DNA from: Xylanibacter oryzae DSM 17970
Lineage (GTDB): Bacteria; Bacteroidota; Bacteroidia; Bacteroidales; Bacteroidaceae
NCBI RefSeq assembly: GCF_000585355.1
Contig: NZ_KK073873.1
Coordinates: 1,762,703-1,826,702 of the forward strand
DNA length: 64,000 nucleotides
Reading direction: 5' to 3'
Position 1 is the first letter of the stretch; every line of letters begins with the position of its first letter. Shown here piece by piece: positions 26,830-35,215 of the stretch. The position numbers and the translations under genes were made by a program. The notes beneath the pieces are model-generated. The model had not been told where the DNA came from, made no database searches, and saw only the letters and a program-made list of their open reading frames with translations.

Positions 26830-27258
26830 ATGAAAAGTGATCCTAAACAATGTCTTTATTGTCAGAGCAATGAGACACTACACAATCTTATGATTGAAAT
26901 TGCGCAGTTGAGCGTATCTCGTGTGTTTATTTTCAAAGAGCAGACTTATCATGGTCGTTGCCTTGTAGCATACAAGGATCATGTAGACGACCTCAATCTG
27001 CTAAATGATGCCGACCGTAATGCTTTTATGGCTGATGTGGCTAAGGTTACACGTGCCATGCAGAAGGTATTCAATCCGGATAAAATCAATTATGGTGCTT
27101 ATGCCGATACTCTTGAGCATTTGCATTTTCATCTGATACCTAAATATAAAGGAGGACCTGATTTTGGAGGAGTGTTCCAGATGAACCCTCAGAAGGTTTA
27201 TCTATCTGATAAAGAATATGAAGAGATGGCTGATAGCCTTAAGAAAGAATTAAAATAA
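26830..27258 (+). CDS. HIT family nucleotide hydrolase/transferase
   Basis: A 142-residue protein with the histidine-triad motif H-L-H-F-H-L (in TLEHLHFHLIPKYKGG) and an N-terminal CLYC pair like the zinc-binding Cys of HIT hydrolases. GRCLVAYKDHVDDL is the conserved mid segment. Family members hydrolyse dinucleoside polyphosphates or nucleotide adducts; the substrate is not fixed by sequence. It is monocistronic between a consensus promoter and a terminator. Confidence 0.92.
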   Translation: MKSDPKQCLYCQSNETLHNLMIEIAQLSVSRVFIFKEQTYHGRCLVAYKDHVDDLNLLNDADRNAFMADVAKVTRAMQKVFNPDKINYGAYADTLEHLHFHLIPKYKGGPDFGGVFQMNPQKVYLSDKEYEEMADSLKKELK

Positions 27259-27275
27259 TTATTCCAATAAATATA

Positions 27276-27307
27276 AAAGGTGAGCTATCGTATGATTGCT
27301 CACCTTT
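27276..27307. terminator. Bidirectional terminator between the HIT gene and mutS2
   Basis: A perfect 10-bp stem (AAAGGTGAGC / GCTCACCTTT) with a 12-nt loop, lying between two convergent stop codons; T-rich on both exits. Confidence 0.85.
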
Positions 27308-27312
27308 GTGTT

Positions 27313-29841
27313 TTACAGATCCACCACCGTTATTCCACTGCCACCGAATTGCACATGTTCGTCTCTGAAAGAAGTGACATTGGGGATTGTAGCAATATAT
27401 TCACGTATCAGTTGTCTTAGTATTCCATTACCCTTACCGTGCAGTATGCGCACTCTGCTCATTCCTACCAGTATGGCATCATCTATAAAATACGTTACTG
27501 CATTTATTGCTTCTTCGCCACGCATGCCACGCAAGTCAAGGTCTTGTTTGAAATTCAGTTTTCTTTCATCTATAGCCTCACGGGTTTGTCTTCCAATAGA
27601 AGTGTAAACTTTTGGCTCTTCTTTCACAGGCGCATCTGCATGTTCAAGTCTGTCTGTTCGCATTTTGGTGCGCATGTCTCCAAAAATTACAGATGCTGTT
27701 TTTCCTTCAATGCTTTCCACCTTGCCCACAGACGTCAAACCTTTAATTCTTACTGTATCTCCGATATGCAACGGCAAACTCTCTTTTGGTTTGCTTACTG
27801 TCGGGATTACCGAATTTTCTGATTTAAGCGATTTCTCTGCCTTATTTTTTTTCCTCTTTTCGTGGCGTTGTTTGCGTTCCTGTATCTGCTTGATTTTATT
27901 TGCGATCTTCTCATCGTTGACTGTCGTGTCTATTTCGTCTATTTCAGCTTTGAAGGTCTTCAACTCTTCTCTGATTTTCTTAGTCTCTTCCTTCTCAGCC
28001 TGACTCTCCTTTATCTCGCGTATCGCATTCTCTATTTTCTTGTTGCTTTCAGCCATTAGCTCTTCCGCCTTAGCCTTAGCCGCCTTCAATATTTCCTTAC
28101 GACTACGTTCCAGTTCTATTATATCATTCTCATACTTCGCGATAGTCTGTTCCATAGCCTTTTCACGCTGATGTATAGTCTGTCGTTTGTTCTCCCAATA
28201 ACGCTTGTCACGAACAATATCCTGCAGATATTTGTCACTCTGGATATAATCGCTGCCTACAATTTCGCTTGCGTCTTTTATCACCTCGTCGGGTATACCT
28301 GTCTTTCGTGCTATCTCTATGGCAAACGAGCTGCCCGGATTTCCTATCTGCAACTGGAACAGTGCCTGCATCTCCTGCCTGTCGTATAGCATAGCGCCAT
28401 TGATAACGCCGTCATGACTATCAGCGAAGTGCTTTAAGTTCTGATAGTGAGTGGTAATTACCCCATAAGCCTCTTTCTTGCAAAATTGCTTCAGTACCGA
28501 TTCGGCTATTGCACCGCCTATCTGAGGCTCCGTTCCTGTTCCGAACTCGTCTATCAGCAGAAGACTCTTCCCATCAGCCTGCTTCATCATATTCTTCATG
28601 TTCATCAGATGACTTGAATAAGTACTCAAGTCATTCTCAATGCTCTGTTCATCGCCGATGTCAATCATTATATTCTTGAATACGCCGGTCTTCGAACGCT
28701 CTCCGATTGGTATTGACATACCGCACTGCAACATATACTGTACCAGTCCTACTGTCTTCAGACATACCGATTTACCGCCCGCGTTTGGTCCGGATATTAT
28801 TAGAATTCTTTTCTCGCCGGTCAACATTATATCCAGTGGAACAACCTTCTTGCCCTGCTTTTCAAGCGACAGTTGCAGTAGCGGATGTACAGCCCTTATC
28901 CAGTCGATATACGGATAGCTCTCCACCTTAGGTTCAAAAGCCTTCGTAATCCTTGCAAATTCAGCCTTTGCTCTTATTAAGTCGATGGTAGCCAAAAACT
29001 TATATGACAAAAGAATCTGCGGTACATATGGTCTTACCAGTTTTGCGAATTCAGTAAGTATACGTATAATCTCACGTCGTTCGTCACTTTCCAGTTCACG
29101 AATTCTATTGTTAGCTTCTACCACCTCGGCAGGTTCTATAAACACCGTCTTGCCCGAAGCCGACTCATCGTGTACAATACCCCTTATCTTTCTTTTCAGT
29201 CCCGGAGCTACCGGAATCACCAGTCTGCCGTCGCGCAGGGTCGGCGTTACATCCTTATCCACCAGTCCTTCACTCTGAGCAGACCGCAGTATATTATATA
29301 AGGTACGCGATATGCCACCTTCTGTCTTTGCCAAATCACGACGAATATTAGAAAGTTCGGGCGATGCACTATCCTTTATTTTGCCAAACTTATCCAGTAT
29401 CTGATCTATGCGTTGCACCAGTTGCGGGAAAGTAAACACATCTTCAGTCAATCTGTGTAACGCCGGGTAAGGGTATGAACGTTCCTCTTCCCCATCACTA
29501 TCATCAGAGCGGTTCAGATAGTTCACGATATTACAGATAGTATCAAGCGAGCGGCGCAAGTCAAACAGTTCATTCTCTTCCAGATGAGTACCTTCCAGTC
29601 TCAGTCTTGATATAGAAGCACGCACATCAAAGAAATATTGCAGTGGAAAATCATCCGCCTCCTCTTGTAGTCTGCGGAACTCTCTCAACTGTTCCATCCA
29701 TTCGTTTATCTCGTCAGCATCAGCAGAAATGGCTATATTATCGACCATTTCTTTACCGAGACTGCTAAGGCATCGCTCCTTCAACAGTCCCCTTATCTCG
29801 TCAAAGCCTATCTTATTTTCAAAGTTCTTTGGGTAAATCAT
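27313..29841 (-). CDS. mutS2: Endonuclease MutS2
   Basis: An 842-residue protein. Order: N-terminal MutS III/IV-like core, ATPase with Walker A GPNAGGKS (351-358) and Walker B LLLIDEFGTGTEP (about 425-437), a long coiled coil (about 515-640, Glu/Lys-rich), a KOW-like segment with GDTVRIKGLTSVGKVESIEG (about 690-710) and a C-terminal Smr nuclease domain (about 765-842) with LDLRGMRGEEA and HGKGNGILR. MutS2 acts in recombination control and, in some bacteria, ribosome rescue. Full length. A TACCTTTG box lies only 5 nt from the ATG, suggesting a leaderless or very short-leader transcript. Confidence 0.96.
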   Translation of the reverse strand: MIYPKNFENKIGFDEIRGLLKERCLSSLGKEMVDNIAISADADEINEWMEQLREFRRLQEEADDFPLQYFFDVRASISRLRLEGTHLEENELFDLRRSLDTICNIVNYLNRSDDSDGEEERSYPYPALHRLTEDVFTFPQLVQRIDQILDKFGKIKDSASPELSNIRRDLAKTEGGISRTLYNILRSAQSEGLVDKDVTPTLRDGRLVIPVAPGLKRKIRGIVHDESASGKTVFIEPAEVVEANNRIRELESDERREIIRILTEFAKLVRPYVPQILLSYKFLATIDLIRAKAEFARITKAFEPKVESYPYIDWIRAVHPLLQLSLEKQGKKVVPLDIMLTGEKRILIISGPNAGGKSVCLKTVGLVQYMLQCGMSIPIGERSKTGVFKNIMIDIGDEQSIENDLSTYSSHLMNMKNMMKQADGKSLLLIDEFGTGTEPQIGGAIAESVLKQFCKKEAYGVITTHYQNLKHFADSHDGVINGAMLYDRQEMQALFQLQIGNPGSSFAIEIARKTGIPDEVIKDASEIVGSDYIQSDKYLQDIVRDKRYWENKRQTIHQREKAMEQTIAKYENDIIELERSRKEILKAAKAKAEELMAESNKKIENAIREIKESQAEKEETKKIREELKTFKAEIDEIDTTVNDEKIANKIKQIQERKQRHEKRKKNKAEKSLKSENSVIPTVSKPKESLPLHIGDTVRIKGLTSVGKVESIEGKTASVIFGDMRTKMRTDRLEHADAPVKEEPKVYTSIGRQTREAIDERKLNFKQDLDLRGMRGEEAINAVTYFIDDAILVGMSRVRILHGKGNGILRQLIREYIATIPNVTSFRDEHVQFGGSGITVVDL

Positions 29842-29845
29842 AGTG

Positions 29846-29853
29846 CAAAGGTA
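29846..29853 (-). promoter_or_regulatory. -7 box immediately before the mutS2 start
   Basis: TACCTTTG on the minus strand, 4 nt between its last base and the ATG. The -33 is poor. If used, transcription starts at or near the A of the ATG. Confidence 0.4.
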
Positions 29854-29903
29854 CTACAAAAATAATTATTTTGTATCTAAAGCGTAAAAAAAGCCATTAA
29901 AAA

Positions 29904-29935
29904 TTTGCACAGTACAAAAAAAGCCCTTACCTTTG
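29904..29935 (+). promoter_or_regulatory. Promoter of tRNA-Ser
   Basis: TTTG (29904-29907), 20 bp, TACCTTTG (29928-29935). Confidence 0.8.
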
Positions 29936-29973
29936 CACTCGCTTTAGAACACAAAGCCAATCCCTAGATTGAA

Positions 29974-30058
29974 GGAGAGATGGTAGAGCGGTCGATTACA
30001 GCAGTCTTGAAAACTGCCGTACCGAGAGGTACCGGGGGTTCGAATCCCTCTCTCTCCG
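29974..30058 (+). tRNA. tRNA-Ser (anticodon TGA)
   Basis: An 85-nt class II tRNA: acceptor GGAGAGA/TCTCTCC, discriminator G, anticodon stem GCAGT/ACTGC with loop CTTGAAA (anticodon TGA), a long variable arm (TACC..GGTA) as expected for serine, T loop TTCGAAT. CCA is not encoded. Confidence 0.96.
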
Positions 30059-30070
30059 CAAGTTTTAGGA

Positions 30071-30098
30071 GTCGTTGAGTTTCTCAACGGCTTTTTTT
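30071..30098 (+). terminator. Intrinsic terminator after tRNA-Ser
   Basis: A 9-bp stem with one G-T pair (GTCGTTGAG / CTCAACGGC), 3-nt loop, then seven T. Confidence 0.9.
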
Positions 30099-30378
30099 GT
30101 GTTTTTTGCGGTGCGTTATTTAGTTTGTACCTTATTTTGCAATCCCTTTTACTTATCATCCGTCACTTCGTTCAAATTCCCTAATAAAAATGGAGGAATA
30201 AGTTAGAAATGCCATCCAAAGTTTGTTTATGTTATTAATAGTTTTTGCTTTTTTATTTTCACCTTTGCGGTTTAGGGGAGTACCACCGAAGGTGGGAGAA
30301 ATACATACACCTGCATAAAATAAGAAAAAGTAATGCTACATTTCAAATGCGTCAAGTCCCCGAATATTATGTCAGTTC
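30099..30378. other. Intergenic stretch without a recognised gene
   Basis: Between tRNA-Ser and the end of the polyene operon. It holds a small hairpin CCACC-GAA-GGTGG (30283-30295) inside GGGGAG...; a matching TCCCC lies at 30357-30361 and could pair with GGGGA to close a larger structure. No clear terminator for the minus-strand operon and no supported coding sequence were found. Confidence 0.4.
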
Positions 30379-31500
30379 TCATTTATCACAATTTTCTATG
30401 GGATTAGCATATATCCCAAGGAATATATCCTTAAGAGCCTCAACATCACAACCGTCATAGATATTTAATTTGTCTAACCTGCGGACGAATGAAGCCTTCT
30501 CGGCAGCCGTATAGAGGTGTTTATACTTCTGCTGACCATATCTAATATCGTGCGCTATATAATTGTTGGGCATAAGTTTATAAGTCGAATGTATAGAACT
30601 ATCTATGATAGCTGCCACCTTACGGTGATAATCGCTGTTGGTGCAATCGGCAAACTGACGCAGAACGGCATCTGAGAGAGGCTCGCAAATCTCAATACTC
30701 ACCCTACCCTTGCGCTGGACTATGCCGGTCAATATACTGTTAATGTCTTCGCCGGGCTTCTTAATATACTTGGTGAAACTCGATTCGTAGAGTTCGATGG
30801 CCTTTAGGATATCGCATGGTTCCCATTCGTAAGAGATGGCTACAGGCACAATGTTTAGGTCGGAAAGGGCCTTTATCTTGTCTTTCATGCAACTAAGGCA
30901 GAACATCTTTATTATGCCCTGTTCTGTAATGTCATTGCCATCCTTGGTGCGACCGTTACGCTGGGCTATCCACACGCTCTGGTGCTTCTCGGTGATGACG
31001 TGACGTATGTACTCTGAAAGAAGCTTAGAACTCTTGTAAAAGTCTTTGATATTACCGCCACGCTCTACACGGAACATCTTATTAGACTTGCCTATATCCA
31101 CCACCAGAGGATTGCACATCAGGTTAGCGCCAAAGGTGATTTCGGTAGTTTCGTAGTCGTTGATGTATAGCACATACTGTAACAGGCAAGAGTCAAGCAT
31201 TATATCGCGGTGATTGGATACAAAAAGATAATGTTTTGACGGATCTAGATGCTCCAAACCTCGATATGTGAAATCTGTAATGCTACGCTTCATAACCTGT
31301 TCGGCTACATAACGCATCACCTCAAACTGGAATTCTTTTATAGTATTGCATCCCCTTATGATATTTTTGACATCCTCCAGACTCTTGGCAGGATATGTAT
31401 ATGAGGCTATCAGCGGAAAAAATTCGCTGTTGGCTATCCTCTGCATCGCATCGTGGATTTCTTCGTCGCGATAAGGACGTATGCTGTCAAACTTGCTCAT
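30379..31500 (-). CDS. PlsC-like glycerolipid acyltransferase, last gene of the polyene operon
   Basis: A 373-residue soluble-looking protein. The LPLAT core is seen as FVSNHRDIMLDSCLLQ (about 94-109) and WIAQRNGRTKDGND (motif III position). The usual H-x4-D motif is H-x5-D here as read, or the Asp right after HR could act; this departs from the standard PlsC pattern but the surrounding segment is family-like. It should transfer an acyl group to a glycerol or similar hydroxyl acceptor. It follows the PaaK-like gene by 8 bp and closes the operon. Its acceptor in the pathway is unknown. Confidence 0.78.
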   Translation of the reverse strand: MSKFDSIRPYRDEEIHDAMQRIANSEFFPLIASYTYPAKSLEDVKNIIRGCNTIKEFQFEVMRYVAEQVMKRSITDFTYRGLEHLDPSKHYLFVSNHRDIMLDSCLLQYVLYINDYETTEITFGANLMCNPLVVDIGKSNKMFRVERGGNIKDFYKSSKLLSEYIRHVITEKHQSVWIAQRNGRTKDGNDITEQGIIKMFCLSCMKDKIKALSDLNIVPVAISYEWEPCDILKAIELYESSFTKYIKKPGEDINSILTGIVQRKGRVSIEICEPLSDAVLRQFADCTNSDYHRKVAAIIDSSIHSTYKLMPNNYIAHDIRYGQQKYKHLYTAAEKASFVRRLDKLNIYDGCDVEALKDIFLGIYANPIENCDK

Positions 31501-31508
31501 AATAGTGG

Positions 31509-32819
31509 TTATTTTTTTCTTTGATCAACAAACTTTATAGGTTTGCGGCTCTTGGCGGGAAAATTCATCTTATGGATGTTTTCTACTGGGAGCACCTCTA
31601 TCTTAGGCGTCACTCTCAAACGGGAGCGGAACCTGTCTTTCAGGTCTTTTATTATATCCGACTCTTCGTGGTTATCGTTTGCTTTCAGTCCGATCTTTAC
31701 TATCACATCGTCGGTTCCGGCATCGCTGTAACGCACCATGATAATGTAATTTTCTACATATGGGGTATTGTCGAGCACATCATTTATCGCAGGGGGATAG
31801 AGGGTGGTACCTTTTAATTTTATCATATTGTTTTTACGACCTACCAACGGTGTAAGGCGATAAGAGTTGCGCCCACAGTCGCACCGGTCTACAAGTTTGG
31901 CAGCCATATCTCCTGTGCGGAATCTTAATAGAGGCATACCTTCTACACCGAGGGTGGTAACTACGATCTCGCCTATCTCACCGTCGGCTACCGGCAAATC
32001 ATCATCACCGATTATCTCTACGATTATAAGTTCTGGATGCACATGGCCGCCCTTGCCGTACTCGCACTCTGAGAAGGTGGCGCCCATCTCAGTAGATGAA
32101 TATGTGGCAAAGAGGTGTACGTCCCACTTCTCTTTTATACGTTTGCCCAACAGATTAAGACTGAGGTCTTGTTCGCGCAATCCCTCGCCAATACCGATGA
32201 TGCGTTTCACACTACTGTTCTTATAGTCGATGTCGTGCTCCTCGGCATATTGGATGAGTCGCAGGATGAATGACGGCACGCACATTATAGTATCAGGTTT
32301 TATCCTCTTTATAGTATCCCATTGCAGTTCGGGTATACCATTGCCTACACGGATGATGCCCGCCCCAAGCTTTCTAATGCCAAGGAAGTAAGCCAGACCG
32401 GCCATAAACCGCTTGTCAAGGGTGGTCATGAGTTGCAGGATATTGCCGGGATGCAATCCGGCACACTCAAACGATTTCATCTCATTATAGGCCAGACGCT
32501 GCAGGTCTTTCTCGGTACAACCGAAGGTGACAGGGTCGCCAAGGGTTCCGGAGGTGGTGATATAATCGATGATCTTATCTTTGGGACAGCAGAGAAAGTC
32601 TTCATTAAACAGCTGCAGATCTTTCTTCTCTGTGAATGGTATCTTTACGAGATCCTCTATATTACTTATCTTATCTATGTTTATATCATATTTACAGAAC
32701 ATCCGCTGATAATAACGGGAATGCCCGTTAAGGTACACGAGAGCTTGGTGTAACAAGTGTTCCTGATACTCCTTTATCTCTTCGGCTGACTTGAATTCAA
32801 TATCATTTTCCATTATCAA
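31509..32819 (-). CDS. PaaK-like adenylate-forming enzyme (phenylacetate-CoA ligase family)
   Basis: A 436-residue member of the ANL superfamily, PaaK branch by length and pattern. Motifs: TTSGTLGDPVTFG (P-loop-like), YSSTEMG (aromatic/adenine motif), FRTGDMA with the ribose-binding Asp, and a zinc-site-like CDCG segment seen in PaaK proteins. It would activate an aryl or acyl carboxylate, presumably to CoA or ACP. In aryl polyene clusters an AMP ligase activates the aromatic starter; that role here is inference. It overlaps the hydrolase gene by 17 bp. A second ATG is two codons in. Confidence 0.85.
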   Translation of the reverse strand: MIMENDIEFKSAEEIKEYQEHLLHQALVYLNGHSRYYQRMFCKYDINIDKISNIEDLVKIPFTEKKDLQLFNEDFLCCPKDKIIDYITTSGTLGDPVTFGCTEKDLQRLAYNEMKSFECAGLHPGNILQLMTTLDKRFMAGLAYFLGIRKLGAGIIRVGNGIPELQWDTIKRIKPDTIMCVPSFILRLIQYAEEHDIDYKNSSVKRIIGIGEGLREQDLSLNLLGKRIKEKWDVHLFATYSSTEMGATFSECEYGKGGHVHPELIIVEIIGDDDLPVADGEIGEIVVTTLGVEGMPLLRFRTGDMAAKLVDRCDCGRNSYRLTPLVGRKNNMIKLKGTTLYPPAINDVLDNTPYVENYIIMVRYSDAGTDDVIVKIGLKANDNHEESDIIKDLKDRFRSRLRVTPKIEVLPVENIHKMNFPAKSRKPIKFVDQRKK

Positions 32820-33714
32820 ATATGTTTTGAAACCATTTTATAAATTCATTTTTCCACTCTCGGCACTCGACACTCCCTTTTGCGGGGTTCATACCAAAGC
32901 CGTGACCTCCTGTACGGTACTGTATATACTTATGTGATATGCCTTTTACAGTAAGGGCAGAATCAAGAAGCATGGAGTTATGATAGTCGACCACGGGGTC
33001 GTCTTTGCAGTTGACGATGAATATAGGTGGACAGTCTGACGGTATATGGCGCTCTACCGACAGGGAATCTTGCATGGTCTTGCTATGTTCACGCCATTCG
33101 CTAAGCAGTCCACGCCGTGAACGCTTATGCACTGACAGTCCGGACATAGTGACTACCGGATAGATGGCGGCCACAAAATCAGGTCTGAGTGATACATTGG
33201 TATAGATACCTTTATGACATAAGAAGTCGGTATGCGAATAGATAGCAGCCATCATACCAAGATGACCACCTGCCGAGAAACCCATCACACCAATGCAATG
33301 AGCATCTATCCTATATTTGCCGGAGTATACCCTGAGCAATTCTATGGCGCGCTGCACATCCATTATCATGTCAGGATAGCGATTGCCTCTTATCAACAAC
33401 CGGGTATGGAAGGCGAAGGCCGGTACCCCACCTGTGCGGTATCTCAATATGAATGCAGCAATGCCTTGGCTCTGCAACCATTTAGCCACCATTGTGCCCT
33501 CGCCTGTATGGTCGAGCCAGAAATAACTACCTCCGGGACATATTATTACAGCTGCATTGGCATGACCTGAGGATGGCAGATAGGCTATCATCTTGACACG
33601 ACTATTCTCGTTGGTGCCTTGCCAGATATTAGACTCTATTACGTCTTTATCCTTTGCATCTGCACTTAACGTGCAAATGACAAGCAGTATCATACATATG
33701 ATATTATTCCACAT
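32803..33714 (-). CDS. Secreted alpha/beta hydrolase (esterase-like)
   Basis: A 303-residue protein with a signal peptide (about 1-20, ending LSADA). It has the oxyanion segment CPGGSYFW (about 59-66), the nucleophile elbow GFSAGGH, an Asp in NCKDDPVVD and the catalytic His in GGHGFG. This pattern fits BD-FAE/acetyl-esterase-like hydrolases. It should work in the periplasm. Overlaps of 11 bp and 17 bp with its neighbours place it firmly in the polyene operon, so it may process or transfer an ester of the exported product (inference). Confidence 0.85.
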   Translation of the reverse strand: MWNNIICMILLVICTLSADAKDKDVIESNIWQGTNENSRVKMIAYLPSSGHANAAVIICPGGSYFWLDHTGEGTMVAKWLQSQGIAAFILRYRTGGVPAFAFHTRLLIRGNRYPDMIMDVQRAIELLRVYSGKYRIDAHCIGVMGFSAGGHLGMMAAIYSHTDFLCHKGIYTNVSLRPDFVAAIYPVVTMSGLSVHKRSRRGLLSEWREHSKTMQDSLSVERHIPSDCPPIFIVNCKDDPVVDYHNSMLLDSALTVKGISHKYIQYRTGGHGFGMNPAKGSVECREWKNEFIKWFQNIFDNGK

Positions 33715-35212
33715 AAGCTGAATTTATCTTATCCAACAAAACGCCCTGCCCTATCAGAGCCTCGGCTGTCTGAACAGCTGTGAGGGGTACTCCGCATATA
33801 CCGTGCAGATTGATATTCTGACCTGTGAGCAACAGGTTTTTCACTTTGGTATATATCGGTACCTGAGACAGCAAGATGTTTGAACTGTCTTTACGAAATC
33901 CATACAGTGAACCGTTTTTCACTCCATAGTAGTCGCGTATGGTGAGTGGGGACGACGCAAAAGAATATTCTATCATATCCTTAATGCCGGGATGCAATGT
34001 CTCAAGGCGGTCAATAACCATATTTTTGTGTGCCTCTTTCCACTCTTCATATTCTTTGCCTCTATGACCTGTAAGGGTATCTGCCCAAGGTAGTACGACA
34101 CTGAAATCCATTATGCTGTTGACTATCATCTTGTTTGCATATGGACCTTGGTCTATCGTAGACGGGGTGATATACATGAATCCTCTGGGCCAACGGTCGG
34201 CGTCATACTCATCGTGTTTCCACACCATACCGTAGTCTTCCTGATAATAACATGTGTGGTTAATGTATGGGAAAGTTCCATCTTTGAATATTATATATAC
34301 CGTAAAAGCTGAATATGTATTGGGAATATCGGTAAGGCGACTTATATATGAACGGGGAAATGCTCCGGCACTCATAAGGCCTGTAAGGGTGCATGGGTGT
34401 ATGTCGCTGATATATGTATCGGCGGTGAATTTTTCGCCTTGGGTTGTCTCTATATATTGGATATTTTTGTCAAAGACTTGTATGTGTGCTACTTGATGGT
34501 CGACGAGGATTTGTCCGCCTCCGTCAATGATGATCTGAGACAGGGCATCTGCCAGTTGCTGACTGCCGCCATTGAACCGGCTTGCACCGTCGATATACAG
34601 TACATTGATGAGTGCATGGATGTATGCGGGGGTATGATGGGCCACACCGCCATACATAGGATTCATATATGCAAGTACATCCTGTAGTTTGGGATCTTTG
34701 ATATAATGCGATATCAGTTGATCGGCAGGGCACATGAAATTGTCACTGTGAGAGAAGATAGAATCGGATGACTTACGCAGATAAAACAAGTCTACCTCGT
34801 TTGCCAGACTATAAAGTTGGTCTACATACAGTCTGATGTTATCACGCTCATGCGGAAACAAGTCTGCAAAATATTCGACAAACCGCTCACGCCCCTTAGG
34901 TATATAATATGTTACATTATCTGACAGATAGCGTATAGAATCGATAGCATCACCGTCAAGTTCTCTTATAGACAACTTATCCATTATACCAAGGTAGGTG
35001 CATATCTTGTTGAGCGAACCTCCTCGTTGAAAACCTCCCAGTACATGCATGCCTGTCTCAAATAGTTCGCCACGCCGTTTAAAGCATTGCAATCCGCCAC
35101 CAATAATATGGTTTTTCTCCATGATGGTGACACGAAAGCCGTTCTTCGCAAGAAAAGCTCCCGTGAAGAGTGCACCCAAACCACCGCCTATGATAATTAT
35201 ATTATTGTTCAT
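33704..35212 (-). CDS. CrtI/CrtISO-type FAD oxidoreductase (second of two)
   Basis: A 502-residue protein with an N-terminal dinucleotide fold (IIIIGGGLGALFTGAFLAKN, then IMEK and GGGLQCF) and the C-terminal FAD segment NLLLTGQNINLHGICGVPLTA. The layout fits the phytoene desaturase, carotenoid isomerase and retinol saturase superfamily. It is a same-length paralogue of the gene just upstream, sharing FETGMH and QCF. Acting on a conjugated polyene (isomerisation, saturation or desaturation) is a reasonable inference in this cluster. It starts 3 bp after its paralogue and overlaps the hydrolase gene by 11 bp. Confidence 0.87.
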   Translation of the reverse strand: MNNNIIIIGGGLGALFTGAFLAKNGFRVTIMEKNHIIGGGLQCFKRRGELFETGMHVLGGFQRGGSLNKICTYLGIMDKLSIRELDGDAIDSIRYLSDNVTYYIPKGRERFVEYFADLFPHERDNIRLYVDQLYSLANEVDLFYLRKSSDSIFSHSDNFMCPADQLISHYIKDPKLQDVLAYMNPMYGGVAHHTPAYIHALINVLYIDGASRFNGGSQQLADALSQIIIDGGGQILVDHQVAHIQVFDKNIQYIETTQGEKFTADTYISDIHPCTLTGLMSAGAFPRSYISRLTDIPNTYSAFTVYIIFKDGTFPYINHTCYYQEDYGMVWKHDEYDADRWPRGFMYITPSTIDQGPYANKMIVNSIMDFSVVLPWADTLTGHRGKEYEEWKEAHKNMVIDRLETLHPGIKDMIEYSFASSPLTIRDYYGVKNGSLYGFRKDSSNILLSQVPIYTKVKNLLLTGQNINLHGICGVPLTAVQTAEALIGQGVLLDKINSAYVE

Positions 35213-35215
35213 ATG

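Noticed and set aside
32322..32753. 143-residue plus-strand ORF opposite the PaaK-like gene
   Set aside because: Antisense frame with biased composition from the real gene; no domain features.
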